Origin: Mrakia gelida
Lineage: Eukaryota > Basidiomycota > Tremellomycetes > Cystofilobasidiales > Mrakiaceae
Direction: 5' to 3'
Assembly: GCA_024345305.1 (NCBI GenBank)
Contig: BRON01000010.1
Location: 186,001 to 250,000, forward strand
DNA length: 64,000 bases
The first letter of the stretch is position 1; each line of letters begins with the position of its first letter. The notes under the pieces are model-generated. The model ran no database searches, had not been told where the DNA came from, and was given only the letters and a program-made list of their open reading frames with translations. Positions 39,448-50,177 of this stretch are shown here, in pieces. A program made the translations under genes and the position numbers.

Positions 39448-40641
39448 TTAGGCGACAACAGCCTTGACCTTCTTGGTAGCAGCGGTTCCCTCCCTGAAGC
39501 CGTCTGTTGGAGGAGCGAAACCCGAAGCGGAAAGGAGAGCGAGAGAAGGGTGGGGAGGGGAAGAGAGTCAGTGAAGGAGAAGGGGAAGAGGGTCGAGGGG
39601 AGGAGGTCGAGCTCGGTCGGAGGGAGCTCGTTCGTTCGAGAGAGGTGAAGAGAGTGGGTGTTGATTTGTACGCACTCTTGAACCTTCGGGAGACATCCTT
39701 GAGGTGCTGCATTCGTCCGGTTCCGGTCTGATAGCGAGCGAAGACGAGGGAAGGGAGAAGGTCAGCTCAAGCTCGAAGCTCAGCCCTCGTCACAAACAAG
39801 CGAAGCTGGAATCGAAACTCACGGTCTTTCTCCTCTTAGCCTTCTCTCCCCAGTTGTAGCTTCGGAGCTTGGCCGCGGGGTATCCACACTGGGAGCACGA
39901 CCTGATGAGAACGAGAACGAAGGTGGGAGGGAGGAGGAATCAGAACGACGAGGTCGGAAAAAAGGCGTTGGTGCCGCCGTTGGTTTGGACTGAGGTTGGG
40001 ATGGGAACGCACTTGTGCTGCCTGTGGAAGGACCTGGACCCGCATCGTCGACAGATGGTGTGGGTCTTGGTGTGTCGCTTACCGCTGCGAGAGAGGAATC
40101 ACGAGCGGAAGGAGGATGAGGTGGTGGAGGAGGGTCGAAGGAAGGGAAGGGAAAGGTGAGGTCGAGAATTGGGTTTGGGATTCAGGTTCGAAGTGACGAT
40201 AGCGAGAGGATGGTCCGAGGAGTAAGGTTGGTTGGAGGGTAGGGTTGAGGAGGAGGAGAGGAAGATGAGAGTGGGTCCGAAGAGGTACGAGTAGTAGTTT
40301 GGTTTGGGAGGAGGGTTGAGGTTGTGTCGAGAAGGGACGAGGTGAACGATGGATGGAGGAAGAGCGGAAAGGAAAGCGATCAGCAACGGCCCTTGACCCT
40401 CCCTACTATACATCCCTAGTATGAGCATGAAGATGAAGGTGCAACTTACAACGAGGAGGTACCCTAAGAGACGATACAGCAGAAATGGCGGCAAGGTCAG
40501 CATCACAGCGCACGACGTCCAAGACCTCTCGTCCTTCCGTCCTTGTCTCGTCTACGTACTTTCGTCTGTGGGTGAAGAGGGGTGGGGAGAAGGTCAGTAC
40601 AGTACTTGGAAGGGAAGAGAGCAGAGTATAGAACGAACCAT
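39448..40641 (-). CDS. RPL37: Ribosomal protein eL37 (60S), with micro-exons
   Basis: Seven exons, 92 aa: 40641-40639 (ATG only), 40565-40560 (ACGAAA, Thr-Lys), 40463-40450 (14 nt), 40084-40013, then three more ending at 39448. The spliced protein reads [23 protein letters not shown].., then [40 protein letters not shown] and ending KVKAVVA. The zinc-ribbon cysteines CRRC and CSQC are in place. eL37 binds 28S rRNA in the large subunit. Each small intron has a good branch site (TACTGAC; GCTGAC) and AG. The third intron (40449-40085) is about 365 nt, the longest here, and lacks an obvious GCTGAC. The MTKGT start is fixed in the family, which strongly supports the micro-exon reading. Confidence 0.92.
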
Positions 40642-41817
40642 CTTGCTGCTGAGGTCGAAGGTTGAGGTCGAGCGGGCGAGAGGTGAAGGCGAAGGAGGGC
40701 AAGGGAGGGAAGGAAAAGAAAGGCGTAAGGTCAGCGTTTCTCCCTATGAAAGCAGCCCTGACACCTCTACCATCCAGCTTGGAGCACTCCAATCCAGAAC
40801 AGCGTATCCTCCTCTATATCCTCCCCTATATCCCCTCATCCCCGAGAAGTCAGAGCTCCTCCCAAGAGCCTGACCTCTCTCCCAGACCAAGAGAGCTCGA
40901 CCTCCTCCTTCCGCTCTTTTCGCTCTCCCTCCTGCCCCTTCCCCTCCTTTGATACGCTGTTTCCGGATTACGTGGGTGCTCGAGTGGGTGGAGGTGTCGA
41001 TGGGTGTGGGGATGTACGCTGTGAGAAAGTGGGTGGAAACGAACGAGTTTGGCTGGAGGTCGAACGCAAAAGAAGGGGAGGGGAGCTCTCGTCCCTTCGA
41101 AGGATTTTGCCTCTGCGCAGTCCCTTACAATCGAGCCTAATCTCATCTGCATCTCCTCTAGACTCTCTCTGGACTTTCTTGGACGGACTTGCGACTCATG
41201 CGAAAGTTATCTCTACGCAAATCAAAAAAATGCGAGCCTTTGGACGGCTCTCTAGCTCGAACCAGCTGCTCGACGCGTCCGTTCCCCTCCCTAGCTCGCC
41301 CTTCAAGATCCGCTCTCGCACTCGCCGATTTTCGAGCTCACAAACGGTTTGCCGTGCTGCTTTCCATTCGAACCCCGGTGTTCCTGCCAGAAATTCTGCC
41401 TCCGTTGCCTCGAACTCGCCGTCGAACGCGTTCGCTCATCTCTCGCCGTCCCAACCTCGCCTCTTCTTTCCACATCCTGCCACTTCCCAGCACCTAAAAT
41501 TGAGCATTTTATGCAAATCCTCGAGATTCCTCTATAAGAACCCAGCTCTCCATCTCAACCTCTCGCACTTTCAGCACCGCGACGCGTCCGTCCGATCCCC
41601 TTTCCTCGTCTCGAGCTCCCTTTCTCCCTCTTGAAACTGTCCCGGGCTCTCACAAGCGACATCAAGCCATTCTACTCTCTAGGTAGCGTACGAAGTAAAT
41701 CGATCCTCATCTCCCTGCCAACCTCCTCGCTCGTCGCGATCGTTCGTCCAACGTACAACTCGCGTCTTTCCCCCCCCCCCCCCCCCCCCTCTTCTACCCT
41801 CTCCTACTCACTCCCCC
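40642..41817. promoter_or_regulatory. Upstream region of eL37 / 3' flank of the HAD gene
   Basis: About 1.2 kb without a supported gene. Open frames of up to 220 codons on the plus strand lack an ATG start and look compositional. Two GACGCGTC palindromes (near 41271 and 41580) and an ATGCAAAT/TATAAGA pair near 41512-41535 are present. A run of 20 C sits at 41770-41789. Confidence 0.35.
41770..41789. repeat. Homopolymer of 20 cytosines
   Basis: An uninterrupted C20 run (G20 on the minus strand) 29 bp beyond the stop codon of the HAD-family gene, so in its presumed 3'UTR. Length is likely unstable and may be misassembled. Confidence 0.95.
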
Positions 41818-43071
41818 TCACCAACCAACCCATCCACCAAATCCGCAAAACTCTCCCAAACCTCCAACCCCTCCTTATCTTTTACCTTCTCCTCATCCCC
41901 CTCCCTATACTTCCCCGTCTTCACAAGGAACCTCCTCCCCACCACCCCTCCCTCAAGATCTCCCTTCCAGTCGTCCCCCACCACACCTGCGTCGGCCCAC
42001 TGGGCTTCGGAGAGATCAGGAATGGAACGGAGGGTGGTTTGGAAGAAGGTCGGGCTCGGTTTCCCGACTTTGATGATGGGGGTTGGAGGGGAGGTGGAGT
42101 TGGAGAGGGCGTGGATGAAGGGGCCTGGACCGAGGGAGAGGGAGGGGAAGGGGAGGGGAGATTGGAAATGGGTTGAGAGATGCTGGGAGGGTGAGGAGAG
42201 GGTGGGAGGGAGGGAGGGTGAGAGGAGAGGCGCGTGTGAGCGACGGGGAGGGAGAGGACGACTGAAGAGGAGGGACGAACGGTTGCAATGAGAGTTCGAG
42301 GAGAGTCTGACGGGGGTCTTGGAGCGTCTTTGGAGAGGGGTTCACGGGCCACTGGTTGGAGTGAACGAAGAGGAAAGGGCGGACGAGGGTGAGGGAGGGA
42401 GAGGGAGATGCAACGTGTCAGCGAACGCTTCCCGTGGATGCACCAGATCGAGCTGGAGTTGAAGAAGAGTTGGCCGAGGGAAAGCATCACCACTCACGGA
42501 TTCTGAACGCAGTGTTAAGATGGTCGTAGTCGAGACGTTCCGGAGCGAGACCGACGAGAACGGAGTCGCACTCTTCGAGAGGGAACTGGAGGTGCTCGAA
42601 GTCTTCGAGAGCTGAATCCGAGAGGATGTAGTATGGTCTGGAAGTCAAAAATGTTACATCAGCATATCAGCATGCGTATCGAGTCGTGCAAGAGGTCGAA
42701 GAGCGAAGATAGAACTGACTTGAAGCCCTTCTCCTCGACGAGACGACGGCAAGCGGACAAGGAAGTGTACAGCTCCTCCTCCTTGATGTCGAATCCGATG
42801 CGTTCCAGTCTCCGTATCAGACTTTTTGATGACTCTTTGGTTGTATTCGAGCTAAGAAGGAAAGGATAAGAGCAGCGATAGTGGGAGGGATGAGCTCGAA
42901 GAGGACGAGGGGAAGGAAGGCGAGATTGCGAGCTCACCAGAAACGAAAGGGGATGTTGGAACGTCTCAGCTTCGCCACAGCTTGCACAGCTCTTGGAGTT
43001 GCCGTATCTCCAACGTGGAGGGTTCCTGAGAGGTCTATGAGCAGAGCTGAGAGAGGTTTTGTTGAAGCCAT
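41818..43071 (-). CDS. HAD-superfamily hydrolase, HDHD2-like
   Basis: ATG at 43071 and TGA at 41818; five exons or more. Motif I is ALLIDLSGTLHVGD, as in human HDHD2, with Ser in place of the second catalytic Asp of DxD. Then SNTTKESSKSLIRRLERIGF (motif II Ser/Thr region), EEELYTSLSACRRLVEEKG, VLVGLAPERLDYDHLNTAFR, RTLIATHLSTHF, LGPGPFIHALSNST, IIKVGKPSPTFF (motif III Lys) and VVGDDWKGDLEGG (motif IV acidic pair), closing with FLVKTGKYREGDEEK. Loss of the second Asp is typical of HDHD2 and makes classical phosphatase activity doubtful, although the rest of the fold is intact. It faces the beta-helix gene across 204 bp. Confidence 0.87.
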
Positions 43072-43275
43072 GGTGGTCGTGAAAGGGAGGGGAAGGAGGG
43101 GAGATCGATGGAGCTTAAATCGAAACTGAACGCGACCTCGTCCGGTCGGTTGATTGCCCCCCTTCCCCAACAGCCAGCAGCACCTTTTCACGCTTCTTCA
43201 CGACGTCTTCCTCTTCCTCTCCCTACACCCTGTGACCTCTCCTGAGCTCGTACGCTCCAGGCCTTTCCTCGTTGG
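43072..43275. promoter_or_regulatory. 204-bp divergent promoter
   Basis: Separates the ATG of the HAD gene (minus) from the ATG of the beta-helix gene (plus). No TATA box recognised. Confidence 0.4.
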
Positions 43276-46176
43276 ATGCTCGTCCTCTCTTCTCTCCCAC
43301 TGTCTCTCCTCCTCCTCACGTTCACCTCTCCCTTCCTCCTCGCCAAAGCCGCAAGACCGAGAGAAGGATGCATCCATACAGGAGATGAGAAGGAGATAAA
43401 CAGGATACTAGACTACGGTAAGCTCAGCCCAATCTCCTTGCATCTGAACCGAGCTCTATACGAGACGTGGCTGACGAGCTCTCTCCCTCTTTCTCTTTCC
43501 CCAGGTGGTCGAGGAACGCAAGTCGCTCTGTGTCCTCGTTCGCTCTTCCGACTCCAGTCTCCTATTCTCTTCACGGCTGAGGATCAAGCTCTCTACACGG
43601 AAGGTTATCCGACGGATGAATCCAGAGCTATGTTGATCGTAGAGGGTCAGAACCAATCCATGGCAATCAAGTCAGTCCTCGAATCGATTCCCTTCCTTCC
43701 TCGCTCCCTCCCTTCCCTCCTCTCCTCTCCCTCTCTTTCCACCTTCTGATCCCTCGCTTTAACGCGTCTCGTTTCAACAGGGGAGACTGCACTACCTGCA
43801 GCAACATTGCCATCTCGTCTCTGGTGATCGATGGGAACCGTCCGCTGCTGCTTCGAGTGCCGTTGGGAGAAGCTCTCGTCGAGCTCGGGAACGCGAACAA
43901 CCAGCTCGTCGAGAACTGCAAGCTCTACGAGCCTAGGTGAGCTCCTCGCTCTTTCCCACCTCTTGTGTCTACGGAGCGATCGAGCTGATCTCCTTCTCGT
44001 CGCGTTTGGCTCTTGCTCAGAGGATGGTCGGCGCTGCACTTCAGGGAAGGAGATTGGAAGTCGTGTTCGGGAGGCATCATTCGTGGGAACGAGATCGTGA
44101 GTCTCTCCTCCTTCCTTCCATTCCGGAAACGAGTCGAGCGTCGAAGCTGACTTCTTGATGTTGGATCTTGTAGGGACCTTGTGGAGAGGAGTGGGATCCA
44201 GCCTACGATGGAACGGAGGAGAAGAGCCCCCCCTTTGGGAACCCCAGGAGCGATGGGATCAGTCTCGCCTGCATGGATAGTTTGGTAGAGAAGAACGTGA
44301 GTTCATACTCTCAAAGTGTATTGGTAGCACTGCTCGAGGTTGTCTGGTTGTTGGAGGGCGAAGAGGGAGCTAGGAGAGGCGAGGGAAGACCATGAGGAGG
44401 AGGAAAGTCGATTCGAGCTAAGCTCACCTTTCCCTTTCCGCCGTTCTCGCTCACAACAGACTGTGTACGATACCACGGATGGAGCCATCGTTATCTTCGG
44501 TAGCCGGGGATCCGTCGTTCAGGACAACACCATCTATTCGAGAACTCGAACCGTCCTTGGAGGTTCGTTCGCTTCCTCTGCTCTCTCTTTCCATCCACCG
44601 CGCGAGCTCCAGCTCACCTCCTTCCTCCCTCCTCTCGCCTCTCTCTCGCTTTTCCTCCCTCAGGAATCAACCTCGTCGATGTCCCTCCCTGGGAGGGAGA
44701 CTACACCTCCGTCCTCGTCACTCGAAACCACGTCTCAGCCTTCTCAGCCTACCTCAAAGTCGCCATCAACATCGGTCCTGCCACTTGGTCCGACGACACC
44801 GAGTCCATCGTCTCTCACGGAACCGTCAAGGACAACACCGTCGTGGGGACCCATCTCGGATACGGATACGTTGTCGCTAGTTGCAAGAACTTCACCGTCG
44901 TGGACAACGTGATTGGAGAAGGGAGCAAGTTCGGGGGAGTGATGGGAGAGAGGTGTCCTGAGGCGCCTGGGAACGCTCCGCCGAGAGCGTTCTTGATCAA
45001 CAAAGGGAGCTCGGAGGGTGTGTTTCAGCCGGAGTTTGTGAATGGGGAGGTTCAGCATGGTGAGTGGTCTCGTTTCGATCTCGTTCTCCTCCGCTCGAGC
45101 TGTTCCTTCGTCGTCGTCGACGAGACGCGAACTCACGCGTTCCCGTTTTCGTTCTCCTTCCCCTCAGTCATCTGCATCGAACCTACTCCAGGACCAGGAG
45201 AAGATGGTCTTCCTCGTCGACTTCGCGACTCACCCATGGCTATCGCTGCTGCTAAGGCGGCCTTCGAGGCTGAAGGAGGAGCTCACGCTGTCCACGAGTC
45301 GAACGGAGGAGAGATCGTTCGTTCCTCCCACTCCCCTCTCTCTTTCTCGTCTCTTCGACGCTCGCTGACCTTCTTCGGCTTCTTTGCTACATTTACAGGA
45401 CGCCCATCTCACCGAAGCTCTCGTCATCTACCAGATGTCGGTCCTCCAGGCCGTCGGGAAGCTCGAAGGTCGAGTTCACGATCTCACCGTCACAGAGGAA
45501 ACGAGACCTGGGAAGAAGAGGAAGGATAGCAAGGAGAAGAGTCCTTTCACGTGAGTCGTCTTTCGTTCCCTCGGGCGGGTTCGAGAAGCCGAAGCTGACC
45601 TCGGTTGGGAACGAACGAAACAGCGCTGCTCTCAACGACCTTCAAGCGCGTCTCGCGAACCTCGAGTCGGATCGACGACAGTTGAGGAGCACGTTCGAGG
45701 GACTGAGAGGAGAGCTTCAAGGGTTTAACAACCGATTTAACTCCTACGAGGTTCGTCTTCATCTCTCTCTCCGTCGACGAAACTCACTCGCTGACTCCCT
45801 CCCTCTCCTTTCCCTCCTCTCACAGACCTCCCAATCCTCCCTCCTAACCGACGTCCTCTTCTCCTCCCGCCGAATCTCCTCCTTACCCGCCTCCCCTCCC
45901 CAACCTCCCTCCTCCCCCAACCGCCTCAACGACCGCGACGCCGACGATCTCGCCGTCCTCCAAGCTCTGCAGCACCACGAGCAGGATCACCCCGACGAGC
46001 TCGAGGAGGCGGAAGCGGAGGGAGCGGGAGAACTTGGGGATCTGGTGTTCTGGTTTTTGGTGATGCAGGTGGTGCTGGTTGGAGCGAACTGGGGGTGGAA
46101 GAAGTGGGAGGTGAGGAGGAAGAGGACGAGTGGGAGGAAGAGAGGGATGAGTCAGGGGTTGAGGATGATGTATTGA
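43276..46176 (+). CDS. Secretory-pathway beta-helix protein with C-terminal coiled coil and membrane anchor
   Basis: ATG at 43276 opens a clear signal peptide (LPLSLLLLTFTSPFLLAKA). The lumenal part has the cadence of a right-handed parallel beta-helix (pectin-lyase fold): repeated short hydrophobic turns such as SNIAISSLVIDGNRPLL, NQLVENCKLYEP, GIIRGNEI, LVEKNTVYDTTDGAIVIFG, VVQDNTIYSR, LVTRNHVSAF, GTVKDNTVVGTHLGYG and FTVVDNVIGEG, with several conserved cysteines (CPRS, CTTCSN, CKLYEP). It is followed by a coiled coil (LNDLQARLANLESDRRQLRS..) and a membrane segment near the end (VFWFLVMQVVLVGANWGW) with a basic tail KKWEVRRKRTSGRK. No catalytic residues of a known polysaccharide lyase can be assigned. 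A type I membrane protein of unknown function. Confidence 0.75.
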
Positions 46177-46770
46177 GGGGATCTTAGATGGGTAGTGTGG
46201 TAGGGGTATCTTGTTTGTTCGATTGGTTGATCTTTTGGACTTGATGAGCGTTTTAGAAGAGGAGGGAGGAGGGAAAGTGAGAGACGAGCGACGCGTCGAC
46301 TTTCGATGTTTGCTTTTCGAGCTCGAGTCGTCGAACGGTGAGCCTGTGTTCTCTCTCAGTGATCTCGGTAATCTTCTCGTCCGTCTCTAGAGGGCTGACT
46401 TTGTGCGTTTTCTGGTAGCAGAACGAGCAGGCTGCGCGTTCGCATTTCGTTTCAAGTCGCTCGGGTTCAGGGGTCGCGAGCCTCACCTTCCCTTCACCCC
46501 GTCCTCCCCGTCTCCCCTAGCGCGGATCTCATTCGCAAGAGGAGCATCATCATCCAGGATCCGACCCGTCTTCCTTCTCAGCCCCTCAGGTCTTCTCTCA
46601 TCTTGCGTTTGCAGCCGTTCCGATCCATGGCTCGCCTTACGTGTGTCACCGTCGTGTTTTCTTCTCTCCCCCTTCAACGACGACCTTCCTCGCTCCACCG
46701 ACCTTTCCCGTCCTTCTTCCCTCCCTGCCTTCTCGTCCTCTCTCGCGCGTATACGCCTACCCACCTCGCT
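46177..46770. other. Intergenic leader of the secreted-protein gene
   Basis: Contains intron-like signals on the plus strand: GTGAGCC near 46340, GGGCTGAC near 46392 and GGTAG near 46419, suggesting a leader intron. No supported coding sequence. Confidence 0.35.
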
Positions 46771-48174
46771 ATGCGTCTCTTTACTACCTTCCTCTTCGCC
46801 ATCTCCCTCCTCGTCTTCTCTCTCTCGCTCCCCAACGTCGTCTTCGCCGCCCCAACTCAGGACCTCTCTTCTCGAACGGAGGACCTCGCTCTTCTCACCA
46901 ACGCTCAGAGGTTCGCTCGGGGTCTAGGTCCTAAGAAGCCTAACCAGCTCGCTAGAGGAGTGGATTGTGAGTTCTCTTTCTCTCTCGTCGTTCTTCTCTC
47001 AGCCCTCTCGTTCTTCTCTCCCCGCTCCACTCCCCCTTCTCTCGTCAGCTCGTTTGACCTTCCTTTTCTCTCTATTTCCATACCTCCAGCTTCCACCCTC
47101 CCTCGAGCTCAGAACGGACACAACCCTCACCCATCTCCCAAACCTCCCACTCCCACCAAACGACACCACCACGGTCACGTTCGAGTCTGGAACACAAAGA
47201 CCAAGTCTCCCATCGGATACATCTCGAAGGACACCGTCTTCTCACGATACAAGTACAGCTCCAACTCGAGGGATGCGCTGGAGGTCAGCTTCGACTTGGA
47301 TAGTACGGCTACTGGGGGGACTGGGTTGGAGTTGGAGCTTGATGTGAGTTTCGCGTCGACGACGAACTCGCTCGTGTTTTCTGTTTTGCGTGGGGAACAA
47401 GCCGATCCGCGCCGATCTTTGGGATTACGCACGCTGACGATCCTTTCGTTTTCTTCTTTGGCGTGTGCTTCTTCCCTGTCCTCGAACACTGATAGAACTC
47501 CGACGCTCGAGGGTTCGGATTGTTGGGTCTCGTCGTTCCCGCTGGAGGTCAGAGTCTTGGGACTTACTCGTTCGTTCCTCCTTTCTTCCCTCTCGTCCTC
47601 TTCGCTCTCAAACTGACACCGTAAACTCTCTTCGTTCGCAGGCAAGCCTGGCTGTCGTCCGTAAACTCGAGTACGCACTTTTCGCGTTCTTCGTCGTCTT
47701 CGTCGCGTCTCGGTCGCCTGGTCTCGAACTGATTGATCCCTTTCTCGTCTTTTCGCACCTCTCAGGTCCCGCCAACGCCCCAGCAAGCTACCCAGGAAAC
47801 GCTCACGGTCAATGGACTCCCTCTGAATCAGCTGTTGTGAGTCGAACTCGCTCGTCTGACCCATCTCGACGCGTCGACACTGACTTTTATTCGTTCCTCG
47901 TCCCTCCTCCGACAGTGGAACATCGACCTCCTCACCAAATCCGTCACCCCGTACTGGACTCAGAAAGATCACAGTACGTCCTCGAGCTCTTTACTCAAAC
48001 CCTCCCATCGCTTCGGCTCGAACTGAACGATCTCGTTCCTCGCGTCTTCAAACAGGCCACCCCTCCCTCGCCTTCGTCTCAGCCTTCGACGGCTCCCTCT
48101 CCGCCATCAACTTGCCCTCTCCCAACGCTCCCTTCGGATACACTCTCGTCTACTTCACTTACGAAGAACTCTGA
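46771..48174 (+). CDS. Small secreted protein of unknown function
   Basis: Seven exons (46771-46966, 47090-47343, 47496-47547, 47642-47656, 47766-47836, 47916-47973, 48056-48174) total 765 nt, 254 aa, with every phase closing. The N-terminus is a signal peptide (LFTTFLFAISLLVFSLSLP..VFA). Next come a propeptide-like stretch ending in KR-type basic residues, a His/Pro-rich linker, and a beta-rich domain: GHVRVWNTKTKSPIGYISKD, ALEVSFDLDS, NSDARGFGLLGLVVP, ending APFGYTLVYFTYEEL. The pattern (gly-tyr-ile-ser, then asp/asn-ala then gly-phe-leu-gly) recalls a family of secreted basidiomycete proteins of unknown role; that link is from memory and weak. A 15-nt exon is required. Confidence 0.75.
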
Positions 48175-48991
48175 TTCTACGGACACTCCCCTTTCTCGTC
48201 GCTTTTTTTCAGACACTCTCGCTTTTCTTCCCTCGTCCCTTTCCCTCTTTCCCGTTTTCCGTACGCTCGATTTTCCTGCTTCACACCACCCTCCTTTGAT
48301 CTCCCTCTCTCTTCCTCAAGAACACTCTTCTGGCTACACACTTTGGTCCCTCGTTTCTGCCTGCCCGCCCATTCCTTTCTTCGCGTCGCGTCGTCGTGTT
48401 CGTTCTTCGAGACGGAGACGGTCCTCGAACACTCTTCATCCTCTTTCGGCTTTACCTATAGAACTTTGAACTCTTTGCGTTCGAATCCTTTTGCGTACTT
48501 TTCACACTCCACGCTCTTTGATGCTTGCTTTCGTTTTTGTTGTGGTGTCGAGCTAGGGAAAGAGAGAGAGGAGATGAGCCTCGAGAGAGAGGAAGGACGA
48601 CTGGAATCTTCCGATCACGAAGACTCAGACGCGTAGCACCAAATCTTTCTGCGACGACCTATCGAGATCTGCGCGAAAATCGTGGACCGGAAGTCGCGCT
48701 TGACGACGGTCGAGGCGGAGGCACGACGAGGCGAGTTCATCGGCCTCTCCATCGCTCGCTTCTGACACCCACCTCTTCCTTGTCCACTCGTCTCTTTAGC
48801 TCCTATCATCTTCGACAGGAAGATCACCTCTCAGGTGAGTTCGAATTGGCCATTACACGCTCCACTGAGTTGCAGTAAGAGGAGAGAGGAAGGGAAGAGA
48901 CGAGAAACGTCGAGCTCACCATCGCTTTCCTTCCTTCTCTTCTTCGCAGGCCCTCTCTCCTTCCTTGATACCCTTTACACTCCTTTCAGCC
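48175..48991. other. Intergenic/leader region before F-box copy B
   Basis: Carries leader introns of copy B: a TTCTGACACC branch and TTTAG near 48799, and GTGAGT at 48836 with CGAGCTCACC and TTCGCAG ending at 48950. No other gene seen. Confidence 0.4.
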
Positions 48992-49998
48992 ATGTCAGAG
49001 GTCAGTATAAGCTAATACTTGGTATCCGCTACTCTCAATCTGAACCTCACTTCTCCTTCGTCTCTACAGCTCGTCCCTTTCTCTCGACGATTTCATTGGG
49101 ACCTCCTCCTTCGCATCCTTCAACTCTCGGGCACTCCTACCCTCGCCGTTCTCGGAGCAGTCTCTTTCGACCTCCTGGTCGCCTCGTCGCCTCCTTTGTA
49201 CAGGGATGTAACAGTGAAGTCGTGGGAGTCGCTCCAGAAGCTCTTTTGCGAGAGGAAAGAGGTGAGCTCGCTTGTTCGCTCGTCCCTCCACGTCCAATCT
49301 CTCACGTCCTGACCGTCGTCTTCCGCCTTGCTTCGACTCCAGACCTCCCCCCCCCCTCTCGCATCAACCCTCTACTTTCCCTGTCCCAAATCCAAACCCT
49401 TCACGTCGACTCATCCTCCCAGAAACCGGACGCCCTTCACCCCCTCAGGGCCAACGTCCGAATCGACCACCTCCCTCTGCCTCTCGATCTTCTCCGACTC
49501 TCGTTCTCCTCAGACCTCATGGTTGGACTGCCGGAGCTTTACTTCTGGCTCTTCCCGAAGGTCAATCCCCTTCGACTCAAGTACGATGCAGGTCAGACGA
49601 TCTCAGACGTCGCGCTCGGTCCAAGGTTTCACCTTCCGAGATTGGAAGGAAGGCCGCTGCTCTACACCTGGACTAGGATCGAGATACTGGTCTTTAGGAA
49701 CATCGTTCTCTTCCAGTTCACGGCCACAGGCTTCCATCTCGCCTTCCTCCCACCTCCCTCCGACAACAATCAACGCAGAGTCGTTCGCGCCCATCTCGAC
49801 GCTGTGATCCTACCGTTGTGGATCCAGAAGTTCGACTTGTTCATTCAAACCACCGGGCAGCAGTGGATGAAGGAGGCAATCATTGTCCTGGTGACGAAGA
49901 CCGAGAAGGAGAAGAAGGAGGTCGAAGCGGTGATTGAAGGAATCGAGACGGAGAGTGCGAGGAAGAGTTTTGCTGGTGTTGTTGAGGGTGAAGAGTAG
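48992..49998 (+). pseudogene. F-box-like protein, copy B, frame broken at a C10 run
   Basis: Exons 48992-49000 (ATGTCAGAG), 49070-49261 and 49343-49998 (TAG at 49996). Exon 2 reads LVPFSRRFHWDLLLRILQLS..PTLAVLG.VSFDLLVASSPPLYRDVTV, nearly identical to copy A at 6999-7220. Exon 3 carries RINPLLSLSQIQTLHVDSS and DHLPLPLDLLRLSFSS, again very close to copy A. In copy A the corresponding junction joins in phase 0. Here, joining the only good donor (49262) to the only good acceptor (49342) puts exon 3 out of frame by one. A run of 10 C at 49347-49356 lies just after the acceptor, and 11 C would restore the frame. It may be a decayed copy or a sequencing slip. A GTGAGC donor follows the stop by two bases, as in copy A. 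Confidence 0.6.
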
Positions 49999-50177
49999 GG
50001 TGAGCTTGAGAACTCTTCGGGTCTTGCTGCTTCTTTGGAACTGTACTGACGTTTCGCTGCCCTCTTCTCGTCGCTTTTGGCTCAGCTCGACGCGTTCGTC
50101 TCGTCGACATCCGCTCTCGCTCTCGTTTCGTTTCGCTTCGTCTCACCGCTCGCCCTCGCCCGACCTCCTTCTTTCGC

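Noticed and set aside
41341..41400. TTCGAACCCCGG resembling a tRNA T-arm
   Set aside because: No matching T-stem, A box or acceptor pairing could be found on either strand.
40972..41634. 220-codon plus-strand open frame upstream of eL37
   Set aside because: It begins with GTG, its composition is Ser/Arg/Pro-biased as expected from GC-rich DNA, and it resembles nothing known.
46253..46486. 77-codon minus-strand frame with CERAACSFCYQK
   Set aside because: It starts with GTG, has no upstream exon I can join, and overlaps plus-strand intron signals of the next gene's leader.
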